From an uncultured Bacteroidales bacterium (lineage in GTDB: Bacteria; Bacteroidota; Bacteroidia; Bacteroidales; Paludibacteraceae), in NCBI GenBank assembly GCA_937901225.1, contig CALCGX010000125.1:1-10583 (forward strand): a DNA stretch of 10,583 nucleotides, written 5' to 3'. The translations under genes and the position numbers were made by a program. Below the pieces are notes generated by a model. That model saw only the letters and a program-made list of their open reading frames with translations. It had not been told where the DNA came from and ran no database searches. Positions 1 through 6,269 of this stretch are shown here, piece after piece (positions within the stretch are counted from its first letter, which is position 1; every line of letters begins with the position of its first letter).

Positions 1-624
1 AACTACGAGGGGGAAGGCGAGACTATCGTAGCAGAGAATATTGACGGACACCCAGAGTTGGGTACTCGTGAGATGAAGTTCGCGAAGGAACTCTATATCG
101 AGCGCGGTGACTTCCAAGAGGAGGGTGACAAGAAATTCTTCCGATTGAGTCCTGGTGGTCGTGAGGTACGTTTGAAAGCTGCCTATATCATCCAAGCAAC
201 AGGCTGCGAGAAGGATGCCGAGGGCAATATCACCACCGTATATGCAACCTACGATCCTGACTCTAAGTCAGGTACTGAAGGTGGTAACCGTAAGACTAAA
301 TCTACCATTAACTGGGTAGAGTGTGAGTCATGCGTGAATGCTGAGGTTCGTTTGTATGACCGATTGTTTGCTTGCGAGAACCCATCGGCAGAGGAAGGTG
401 ACTTCCGCGACTTGCTGAATCCAGATAGTTTGAAGGTCGTCAACTGCAAGATGGAAGGCGCATTGAAGGCCGAAATGCATGCACCAGAGGTAGTGGATGG
501 TATTGCTAAGTGCCAGAACTACCAGTTCCTCAAGCATGGTTACTTCGTGGTTGATCCTGACACAACTAGCGAGAAACTTGTCTTCAACCGCACTGCTTCG
601 CTCAAGGATAATTGGCAGAAGTAG
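1..624 (+). CDS. glnS: Glutaminyl-tRNA synthetase, C-terminal part (5' end outside window)
   Basis: GlnRS charges tRNA-Gln with glutamine in the cytosol. Frame 1 is open from the first base to the TAG at 622-624, giving 207 residues of the C-terminal region. The stretch HPELGTREMKFAKELYIERG and the later INWV and AEVRLYDRLF segments match the beta-barrel anticodon-binding region of class Ic GlnRS. The catalytic HIGH and KMSKS motifs lie upstream of the window. The reading frame is intact and ends at a normal family C-terminus (NWQK). In-frame TTG and ATG codons near 58-75 are internal, because the frame reads through from base 1 with family-like sequence. The 3' end runs directly into a degenerate 7-bp repeat. 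Identification is from recognised family sequence; GluRS is the only close relative and fits the C-terminal barrels less well. Confidence 0.95.
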   Translation, partial: NYEGEGETIVAENIDGHPELGTREMKFAKELYIERGDFQEEGDKKFFRLSPGGREVRLKAAYIIQATGCEKDAEGNITTVYATYDPDSKSGTEGGNRKTKSTINWVECESCVNAEVRLYDRLFACENPSAEEGDFRDLLNPDSLKVVNCKMEGALKAEMHAPEVVDGIAKCQNYQFLKHGYFVVDPDTTSEKLVFNRTASLKDNWQK

Positions 625-686
625 TTTCGTGTTTAGAGAACGCGCCTACGGCGCTACTGTTTAGAGGTTATAGGCGATAGGCGATG
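624..686 (+). repeat. Degenerate 7-bp tandem repeat between glnS and the HsdR_N gene
   Basis: From the last base of the glnS stop codon, nine consecutive 7-base steps reach the ATG of the next gene. GTTTAGA occurs at 631-637 and again at 659-665, exactly four units apart. Later units are GGTTATA (666-672), GGCGATA (673-679) and GGCGATG (680-686). The middle units (638-658) are diverged and contain a small hairpin (642-646 with 650-654). Units of the same two types occur in recJ (1799-1833, opposite orientation). No Bacteroidota-type promoter is visible here. Confidence 0.6.
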
Positions 687-1103
687 AATATACGAACACA
701 AAACGGCAAACAACAGATTCTCTGTGCGTGGAGGCGGAAATATGTCCGCCTCACGCCAGAGGAGCATGTTCGTCAGACAATTCTGCATGCGTTAGAAGAG
801 AACTTTGGCTATCCGCACGGATTAATCGCCGTAGAAGTGCCAATAGAGGTCGCGGGACTGAAGAAACGATGTGATGCGATCGTATATAACCAACAGTTGC
901 AACCACTTGTGCTGATTGAGTTTAAAGCTGAATTTGTGCCTCTTACGCAGCAGGTCTTTGACCAAGCAGCTATATACAATCGCCATTTGCATGTGCCTTA
1001 TCTTATGCTGAGCAATGGTAAAGATACAATCATGGCAAAGATATTAGAAAAAGAATGCTCTTTTCTTGATCACATACCTAACTATAATGATGTCGTTAAA
1101 TAG
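684..1103 (+). CDS. Stand-alone HsdR_N-type PD-(D/E)XK protein (orphan restriction-endonuclease fold)
   Basis: A 139-residue protein resembling the N-terminal nuclease domain of type I restriction R subunits (HSDR_N family). Visible features are the lead motif RRKYVRLTPEEHVRQ (about 17-31), a conserved strand Asp at 64 (CDAIV), and a catalytic-type E-x-K at 79-81 (IEFKAE), followed by Q94 and Y98 in a helix. There is no helicase domain, and no HsdS or HsdM gene is nearby, so this is not a working type I system. Small single-domain members are common housekeeping-like genes in Bacteroidota and their role is unknown. ATG 684 is the first possible start because an in-frame TAG sits at 678-680. 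It lies 59 bases after glnS and may be cotranscribed with it. A nuclease or nucleic-acid role is inferred from the fold only. Confidence 0.8.
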   Translation: MNIRTQNGKQQILCAWRRKYVRLTPEEHVRQTILHALEENFGYPHGLIAVEVPIEVAGLKKRCDAIVYNQQLQPLVLIEFKAEFVPLTQQVFDQAAIYNRHLHVPYLMLSNGKDTIMAKILEKECSFLDHIPNYNDVVK

Positions 1104-1110
1104 TTAGATT
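1078..1110 (+). terminator. Possible weak terminator at the end of the HsdR_N gene
   Basis: An 8-bp AT-rich perfect stem, CTAACTAT (1078-1085) with ATAGTTAG (1100-1107), has a 14-base loop and contains the gene's stop codon. It is followed by only four T's. The stem is symmetrical but AT-rich and the T-tract is poor, so this is tentative. Confidence 0.3.
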
Positions 1111-1132
1111 TTCATAGAAATCGGAGAAATAA

Positions 1133-1165
1133 TTTGCACGAATAAAAAAAAAGCAGTACCTTTGC
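1133..1165 (+). promoter_or_regulatory. Bacteroidota-type promoter of tRNA-Pro
   Basis: A -33 element TTTG (1133-1136) and a -7 element TACCTTTGC (1157-1165) are separated by exactly 20 bases, the spacing expected for the Bacteroidota primary sigma factor. A run of nine A's (1144-1152) lies in the spacer. The tRNA starts 30 bases after the -7 element. The block 1145-1167 is identical to 7885-7907 upstream of tRNA-Arg. Confidence 0.85.
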
Positions 1166-1194
1166 ACTCGCGTTCGGTAATTTCGACGAGCAAG

Positions 1195-1268
1195 CGGGAT
1201 GTGGCGCAGCCCGGTAGCGCAACGGTCTGGGGGACCGGAGGTCGCAAGTTCAAATCTTGTCATCCCGA
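1195..1268 (+). tRNA. tRNA-Pro, anticodon GGG
   Basis: A complete cloverleaf of 74 bases without encoded CCA. The acceptor stem CGGGATG (1195-1201) pairs with CATCCCG (1261-1267), and A1268 is the discriminator. The D arm is GCGC...GCGC and the anticodon loop is CTGGGGG, with GGG as the anticodon and G at position 37. The T arm is GCAAG-TTCAAAT-CTTGT. The first pair of the anticodon stem is an A-G mismatch; the other four pair normally. The C1-G72 acceptor start is typical of bacterial tRNA-Pro. Confidence 0.95.
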
Positions 1269-1278
1269 CAAAATAAAT

Positions 1279-1317
1279 AGATAACTACTTTGATATGAAG
1301 TGGTTATCTTGTTTTTT
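1279..1317 (+). terminator. Intrinsic terminator of tRNA-Pro
   Basis: A 12-bp stem (1279-1290 with 1298-1309, one G-T pair) has a 7-base loop and is followed by TGTTTTTT. It begins 11 bases after the tRNA discriminator base and separates the tRNA from the recJ promoter. Confidence 0.85.
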
Positions 1318-1382
1318 AATTGTAGTTTGCTCGAAAATCATTGAAAGAATCATACATTAAACTTCAAATAAAAACAACTTTT

Positions 1383-1414
1383 CTTGCGTATGTGCATTTT
1401 TTGTTGTATCTTTG
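1383..1414 (+). promoter_or_regulatory. Promoter of recJ-tdk
   Basis: A -7 element TATCTTTG (1407-1414) is preceded by CTTG (1383-1386) with a 20-base spacer, the same spacing as in the tRNA promoters here. Transcription would start near 1420, giving a leader of about 55 bases before the recJ ATG. The -33 half is one base off TTTG. Confidence 0.7.
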
Positions 1415-1476
1415 TCGCAAAATTGGAGTGATGGGTGCTTTGCCATTGACTAATCACTCATGGTTTGTAACTACCA

Positions 1477-3222
1477 ATGACCTACAAATGGAACATACGA
1501 TGTTTGACTGCTGTGGAACAAGAGATACAACAGCAATTGGAGCACGAATTGAATATCAGTTCGGCTGCGGCACGTATGTTGGTTGTACGTGGTATACAAA
1601 CAGCAGATGAGGCACGCGCATTTGTACGCCCATCATTGGAGATGCTACACGATCCGTTCCTAATGAAGGATATGGACAAAGCCGTGGAGCGTCTGCACCA
1701 AGCCATTACTCAAGGCGAGAAGATTCTTATTTACGGAGATTACGATGTGGACGGTACCACCGCCGTAGCAGTGATGTATCGGTTCCTTCAGAACCTTGTC
1801 TCTAACCTGTCGCCTTTAACCTTTAACCTTGATTACTATATCCCTGATCGCTATACAGAGGGTTATGGAGTGTCACAACAAGGTATTGACTATGCTGCAG
1901 CGCAAGGATGTAATCTGATTATCACGCTTGACTGCGGTATCAAGGCGGTAGAGAAAGTGGCTTATGCCGCTAGTAAAGGCATTGACGTGATTGTTTGCGA
2001 CCACCATACACCAGGCGAAGAGTTACCCAATGCTGTAGCCGTACTGAATATGAAGCGCAGCGATTGCCCTTACCCATACAAAGATCTTTCGGGCTGCGGT
2101 GTTGGTTTCAAATTAGCACAGGCATACACCTCTCGCTACGGTTTGCCATTCGATAATCTCATACCACTGTTGCAGCTCTTGGCAATGTCGATTGCTTCGG
2201 ATATCGTGCCTATCACAGGTGAGAACCGTATCTTGGCTCACTTCGGTATTCTGCAACTTAATAAGGCACCTTTCACAGGATTGTCGGCTATCATGGCAGT
2301 AGCAAGTATAGAAGAGAAGAGACTGACAATCAGTGACCTAGTATATAAGATAGGGCCGCGTATTAATGCATGCGGACGTATGAAATCAGGGCGTGCAGCG
2401 GTAGAATTACTACTCACCGATGACCCTGATTTCGCGCGCCAACAGGCGGAAGAGGTGAACCATCACAACGAAGACCGCCGTGATTGCGATACAGAAACGA
2501 CCAAAGAGGCATTAGCACAACTGCAGGGAGATCCTATGTTTGCCAACCGTCGTTCGACGGTGGTATATGCTCCACATTGGCACAAAGGTGTGGTGGGTAT
2601 TGTGGCATCGCGCCTGACAGAAAACTACTACCGTCCGACAATCGTTCTTACCGCTAGTGAAGATGGTATTATCTCCGGCTCGGCACGCTCGGTGGGAGGT
2701 TTTGATATCTATGCGGCAATAGACTCATGCAGTGACCTACTCACCAACTTTGGTGGACATAAGTTTGCAGCTGGATTGAGCTTGCATATCAATGATTTGC
2801 CTGAATTCCAAGAACGTTTTGAGGCATATGTAGCAGCACATATCCGCGAAGATCAGTTGCAACCTACGTTGCAGATTGAGGCTGAGTTGCAGTTAGGCGA
2901 TATTACTAAATCGTTCTACAATGTACTGCGCCATTTGGAACCTTTTGGGCCAGGTAATCCAAGACCATTGTTTGTATCACGTCATCTAATCAATCACCGC
3001 GATACGCGTGCTGTAGGTAAGGAACGTGAGCATTTGCGATTGGATGTCACTGACCGTGTGAACGCTATCACAGGTATTGCTTTTGGTCGTGCGGATATGG
3101 CAGAGTATATCCAAAATGGCAATGCTGTGGATATTTGCTACGAATTAAACGAAAATACATTTAACCATTATACCACCATCCAAATGATGGTACAAGACAT
3201 TCAACCATGTTCAGCGAATTAG
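1477..3222 (+). CDS. recJ: Single-stranded-DNA-specific 5'-3' exonuclease RecJ
   Basis: RecJ degrades single-stranded DNA 5' to 3' in recombination and mismatch or excision repair, using divalent metal ions. The 581-residue length is normal for the family. DHH-domain motifs are visible in order: DYDVDGTT (88-95), LDCG (151-154), DHH (175-177) and SGCGVGFK (205-212). The DHHA1 part has GVVGIVASRL (371-380) and GGHKFAAG (426-433). A C-terminal OB-like region contains FGPGNPRPLF (490-499). All metal-ligand motifs are intact. The start at 1477 is chosen because MTYKWN is a typical RecJ N-terminus; no Shine-Dalgarno sequence is evident. Residues 112-118 (SPLTFNL) look like an extra segment compared with the Bacteroides RecJ I remember, and are encoded by 7-bp repeat units. 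The gene overlaps tdk by 16 bases. Confidence 0.96.
   Translation: MTYKWNIRCLTAVEQEIQQQLEHELNISSAAARMLVVRGIQTADEARAFVRPSLEMLHDPFLMKDMDKAVERLHQAITQGEKILIYGDYDVDGTTAVAVMYRFLQNLVSNLSPLTFNLDYYIPDRYTEGYGVSQQGIDYAAAQGCNLIITLDCGIKAVEKVAYAASKGIDVIVCDHHTPGEELPNAVAVLNMKRSDCPYPYKDLSGCGVGFKLAQAYTSRYGLPFDNLIPLLQLLAMSIASDIVPITGENRILAHFGILQLNKAPFTGLSAIMAVASIEEKRLTISDLVYKIGPRINACGRMKSGRAAVELLLTDDPDFARQQAEEVNHHNEDRRDCDTETTKEALAQLQGDPMFANRRSTVVYAPHWHKGVVGIVASRLTENYYRPTIVLTASEDGIISGSARSVGGFDIYAAIDSCSDLLTNFGGHKFAAGLSLHINDLPEFQERFEAYVAAHIREDQLQPTLQIEAELQLGDITKSFYNVLRHLEPFGPGNPRPLFVSRHLINHRDTRAVGKEREHLRLDVTDRVNAITGIAFGRADMAEYIQNGNAVDICYELNENTFNHYTTIQMMVQDIQPCSAN
1799..1833 (-). repeat. 7-bp tandem repeat units inside recJ
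   Basis: On the plus strand, CCTTTAA occurs twice in tandem (1813-1819, 1820-1826). It is flanked in phase by CCTGTCG (1806-1812), TCTCTAA (1799-1805) and CCTTGAT (1827-1833). Read on the minus strand the units are GGTTAAA, GGTTAAA, GGCGACA and GGTTAGA, the same two types (GGTTANA, GGCGANA) as in the glnS downstream repeat. It lies in codons 108-119 of recJ. Confidence 0.6.
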
Positions 3223-3809
3223 ATAGAAAAGGTCCTCGCTTGCGTCGAGGCAGTATTGAAGTAGTTTGCGGAAGTATGTTCTCGGGAAAGACAGAGGAAC
3301 TAATCCGCCGTATGAAACGTGCACAGTTTGCGAAACTTAACGTAGAGATTTTCAAACCTGCTATAGATGTTCGCTATAGCGAAGCCGAAGTGGTCAGCCA
3401 CGATCGCAATGCTATCCCTTCTACGCCAGTAGATAGCAGCCAGAATATCCTATTACTAGCCAGCGATGTGGATGTAGTGGGTATTGATGAGGCACAGTTC
3501 TTTGATATGGGCATCGTGGAAGTCGCCAATGAGTTGGCTCGCCGTGGTGTGCGTGTGATCTGTGCAGGATTGGACATGGACTTCAAAGGTGTACCATTTG
3601 GTCCAATGCCAGCGTTGATGGCTATTGCAGATGATGTGTATAAGACTCACGCTATATGTGTACATTGTGGTGATCTAGCATATGTGAGCCACCGTACTGT
3701 GAGCAGTGATAAGCGTGTGTTGTTGGGCGAAACAGAGAGTTATGAGCCCCTCTGTCGTGTTTGCTACGAAAAAGCCCTTGCTTCAGAAAATGCAGAAGCG
3801 AATAAATAA
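3207..3809 (+). CDS. tdk: Thymidine kinase (type II)
   Basis: Phosphorylates thymidine with ATP to dTMP in the pyrimidine salvage pathway. The 200-residue protein has the Walker A loop GSMFSGKT (22-29), the DEAQFF motif (94-99, with Glu95 as the expected catalytic base) and GLDMDFKGVPFG (121-132). The structural zinc site has four cysteines, C151 and C154 (CVHC), C183 and C186 (CRVC). All key residues are present. ATG 3207 gives a short N-terminal extension (MFSELDRKGPRLRRG) like that of Bacteroides Tdk. It overlaps the last 16 bases of recJ in another frame, so it is probably translated from the recJ transcript, perhaps by coupling. A terminator follows 45 bases after the stop. Confidence 0.96.
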   Translation: MFSELDRKGPRLRRGSIEVVCGSMFSGKTEELIRRMKRAQFAKLNVEIFKPAIDVRYSEAEVVSHDRNAIPSTPVDSSQNILLLASDVDVVGIDEAQFFDMGIVEVANELARRGVRVICAGLDMDFKGVPFGPMPALMAIADDVYKTHAICVHCGDLAYVSHRTVSSDKRVLLGETESYEPLCRVCYEKALASENAEANK

Positions 3810-3835
3810 ACTAATCGTTACTGATTATTGTATAT

Positions 3836-3851
3836 AAGTGTATCCACACTT
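3836..3851. other. Small perfect hairpin between tdk and glycerate kinase
   Basis: AAGTGT (3836-3841) pairs with ACACTT (3846-3851) around a 4-base loop in the 62-base convergent gap. It has no T-run on either strand. It could assist termination of the minus-strand operon, which lacks a clear terminator of its own, but that is inference. Confidence 0.35.
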
Positions 3852-3854
3852 AAT

Positions 3855-3890
3855 AAACGCCATTGAAATCATCAATGGCGTTTGTTTTTT
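3855..3890 (+). terminator. Intrinsic terminator of recJ-tdk, overlapping the 3' end of the convergent gene
   Basis: A perfect 12-bp stem, AAACGCCATTGA (3855-3866) with TCAATGGCGTTT (3872-3883), has a 5-base loop and is followed on the plus strand by GTTTTTT. The right arm includes the TGA stop (3874-3872, minus strand) and the last codons of the glycerate kinase gene. On the minus strand the T-tract is weak, so it mainly serves tdk. Confidence 0.85.
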
Positions 3891-4999
3891 AGAATGCGTT
3901 GTATAGTTTTCTCTACATTCGCTGCGGCGAAGTCTGGGCGCATGGCTATTTCCAACGGAACTTTCTCCTCCAAGATGGGATAGATGCCTGCAAAGCCCAT
4001 CTGCTCGACACTCTCGCACATTTCCACGCATCCACCGATAGCCACAACAGGTATGCCTTGCTGCTTGGCGCGAGCTAGTACGCCCGCAGCAGTCTTGCCT
4101 TTGGCTGTTTGGAAATCAATCTTCCCCTCGCCTGTAATAATCAAGTCAGCATCTTGGATTATTGCGTTGAAATCGATAGAATCTAGTACCATTTCTATGC
4201 CTCGTTGGAGTTTTGCATCAAGGAATGCTCTGCATGCACCACCCATACCACCTGCGGCGCCAGCACCTGCCACGGGTATGATACTCATCTTGTATTTCCT
4301 TTCAATGACTTTAGCGAAGGATGCCATACCCGCATCTAGTTTTTTCACCATCTCTGCATCGGCTCCTTTTTGCGGAGCGAACACGGGTGCTGCGCCTTCT
4401 GGACCGCAGAAGGGTGTGTCCACATCACATGCCACAATAAACTGTGCTTCTTTCACGGATTTTAGCACAAAACTATCGTCTAAATCGGCAATATCTTGCA
4501 ATCTTCCGCCACGGCAGTCGGTAATCTCTTTTCCGTTGAAATCGTAGAATTTAAAGCCTAATGCTTGCAACATACCCGTGCCAGCATCATTGGTGGCACT
4601 ACCGCCAATACCCACTAAAAACTGGCTGCAGCCTCTTTGAATGGCATCCATAATCATCTCACCTGTGCCATAAGTGGAGGTCATCCAAGGATTGCGTTCT
4701 GAGGGTTGGAGTAGGGGTAAACCACTGGCGGCAGCCATCTCAATGATGGCTTTTTTACCTGCTATGCCGTAGCGTGCTTGAATTGGGCGACCTAACGGGT
4801 CGCTGACCGTGCAACGTACAATCTCGCCGCCCAATGCCTCTACTACGGCTTCTACGGTGCCTTCGCCACCATCTGCCACATTTACAGCCACTACCTCGCA
4901 ATCGGGATATACGGCTTTAATGCCGCGTGTCGCCGCTTGTGCTACTTCTACGGAAGTAAGTGATCCCTTGAAAGAATCGGATGCTATAACTATTTTCAT
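3872..4999 (-). CDS. glxK: Glycerate kinase (glycerate 2-kinase, GlxK/GarK family)
   Basis: Phosphorylates D-glycerate with ATP, by family expectation to 2-phosphoglycerate, feeding lower glycolysis. The 375 residues match the usual family length. Hallmarks are MKIVIASDSFKGSLTS (1-16), ADGGEGT (42-48), GIGGSATNDAGTGML (130-144), CDVDTPFCGPEGAA (191-204), AGAGAAGGMGG (244-254) and ITGEGKIDFQTAKGK (288-302). The start at 4999 is the conserved MKIVIA. The gene lies about 10 bases after a GntP-type permease, which suggests that imported glycerate is its substrate. No Shine-Dalgarno sequence is visible; the spacer is made of 7-bp repeat units. It is the last gene of a three-gene minus-strand operon. 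Activity is inferred from the family, not tested. Confidence 0.93.
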   Translation of the reverse strand: MKIVIASDSFKGSLTSVEVAQAATRGIKAVYPDCEVVAVNVADGGEGTVEAVVEALGGEIVRCTVSDPLGRPIQARYGIAGKKAIIEMAAASGLPLLQPSERNPWMTSTYGTGEMIMDAIQRGCSQFLVGIGGSATNDAGTGMLQALGFKFYDFNGKEITDCRGGRLQDIADLDDSFVLKSVKEAQFIVACDVDTPFCGPEGAAPVFAPQKGADAEMVKKLDAGMASFAKVIERKYKMSIIPVAGAGAAGGMGGACRAFLDAKLQRGIEMVLDSIDFNAIIQDADLIITGEGKIDFQTAKGKTAAGVLARAKQQGIPVVAIGGCVEMCESVEQMGFAGIYPILEEKVPLEIAMRPDFAAANVEKTIQRILKNKRH

Positions 5000-5000
5000 T

Positions 5001-5028
5001 GTTTAGTATTTAGAGTTGAGCGGTGAGA
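5001..5028 (+). repeat. Degenerate 7-bp repeat at the permease/glycerate kinase junction
   Basis: In 7-base steps the plus strand reads GTTTAGT (5001-5007), ATTTAGA (5008-5014), GTTGAGC (5015-5021) and GGTGAGA (5022-5028). The first two resemble the GTTTAGA units near 631 and 659. The tract covers the spacer before glxK and the last codons and stop of the permease gene. It is weaker than the other two tracts. Confidence 0.4.
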
Positions 5029-6269
5029 AAATACATGCCGATACTACCCAACGTCAATATCAATCCGACCAATGTCTCGTAGGGGATCAGTCGCAAGCGT
5101 TCATTGACAGAGAATCCCATCGAGCCACCTGTGGCATGGAAGAACGAACCGTGTGGCAAGTGGTCGAGTGTGGTTGCACCCGCATTGGTCATGGCTGCAC
5201 CCCATACGGCGGTTACCCCTGCTGCCAAAATAGCTTCGCCAAATGAAGCCGAAGCAATAGTAGCGCCAGCGGTGGTGGAAGCGGTAGCTGCGGACATCAG
5301 CGCACCTGCGATAGGAGCCATGAACGTACCGCCATTGCTCCAACCTGCCAACATGCCGACCAGTACATCTTTGATAGCAGATGCCTTGATGATACCTGCC
5401 AATGTACCTGTGCCGACGAGCAGAATTGCGATCCCCGACATCTTCTCTAAGCCATAGGTCAAACATGTTGCTGTATCGCGCCATTTGCCAGTAGCGATGA
5501 TACCCACTACGCCGCCCACAGGCAAGGCAATCATTGGGTCAATCACAATCCCTGCAATGGGGCGTAGTGCCAATAGAATAATAGTGACAATAGGACCTAA
5601 AAGACTGCGCCATAGAGCAGGCAATGCCTTCTCATTGTCGCGCTCTGTGGCTTCATCGCCAACCATCAAATCGCCTTTTGGAATCAACGGAACAATAACA
5701 AACACCGTGACAATCAATCCGATTAGTGCAGGCACAATACCTGCTGCCATCACGGATGAGAGGGGTGCGTCGAAGTTCTCCGCTGCAATAATCGTATTGG
5801 GGTTAGGCGATAGGATATTACCGCATTTGCCGCCACCAATCATGGCCAGTAGTAGCTTGAATTTCGACAAACGCAATCTGCTACCCATGATAATAGCGAT
5901 AGGGGCAATCGTAATGACTGCTACATCAATAAACACACCCATACCCGTCAGTATCATTGCCGAGATGGCTAATGCCAGGTAGATATATTTCTCGCCCAAT
6001 GCCTTGATGATACTTTTGGCGATAGTGGTAGCAGCGCCTGTCCTGACGAGCATACCGGTGAGTACGCCTGCAGCAAGGATACGCACAATGGCGGGGGCGA
6101 TATCTTTAACTCCGCCAATCATATGGGTAACGGTAGTTTCCAATCCCCAACCAGCCAACAATCCGCCTACGATGGCACCCAACATCAAACTGAAGACGGG
6201 TGACACCTTGCGAATGATCAATACGATGGAAAGTAGCAGTCCGATGACCGCTGCCAATGCACTATTCAT
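5010..6269 (-). CDS. GntP-family sugar-acid permease (probable glycerate or gluconate:H+ symporter)
   Basis: An inner-membrane secondary transporter of 419 residues, composed mostly of hydrophobic segments (for example about 5-20, 26-42, 60-76, 96-127, 170-195). The family signature GGGKCGNILSPNPNT (145-159) matches the GntP-type GG.K.G..LSPNPNT motif. GntP members import gluconate, idonate or glycerate with protons. The downstream glycerate kinase argues for glycerate here, which is inference. The start at 6269 overlaps the upstream protease stop as ATGA (6269-6266), so translation is probably coupled. The C-terminus (FLTAQL) is encoded in a 7-bp repeat tract and the spacer to glxK is about 10 bases. 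Long plus-strand open frames opposite this gene are shadows. Confidence 0.9.
   Translation of the reverse strand: MNSALAAVIGLLLSIVLIIRKVSPVFSLMLGAIVGGLLAGWGLETTVTHMIGGVKDIAPAIVRILAAGVLTGMLVRTGAATTIAKSIIKALGEKYIYLALAISAMILTGMGVFIDVAVITIAPIAIIMGSRLRLSKFKLLLAMIGGGKCGNILSPNPNTIIAAENFDAPLSSVMAAGIVPALIGLIVTVFVIVPLIPKGDLMVGDEATERDNEKALPALWRSLLGPIVTIILLALRPIAGIVIDPMIALPVGGVVGIIATGKWRDTATCLTYGLEKMSGIAILLVGTGTLAGIIKASAIKDVLVGMLAGWSNGGTFMAPIAGALMSAATASTTAGATIASASFGEAILAAGVTAVWGAAMTNAGATTLDHLPHGSFFHATGGSMGFSVNERLRLIPYETLVGLILTLGSIGMYFLTAQL

Noticed and set aside
684..1103. A type I restriction-modification system
   Set aside because: Only a stand-alone N-terminal-like domain is present; no helicase, HsdM or HsdS sequence exists in the window.
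1195..1268. tRNA genes as integration sites for a genomic island
   Set aside because: Neither tRNA is followed by an integrase, a duplicated tRNA 3' end or mobile genes; both are followed at once by ordinary terminators.
1341..1610. An 89-codon frame beginning upstream of recJ
   Set aside because: It covers the recJ promoter and overlaps recJ in another frame; the recJ frame has full family motifs.
5104..5982. Long plus-strand open frames opposite the permease gene, rich in Ala, Pro and Ile
   Set aside because: They are antisense images of a membrane protein gene; the minus-strand frame carries the GntP signature and the ATGA overlap.
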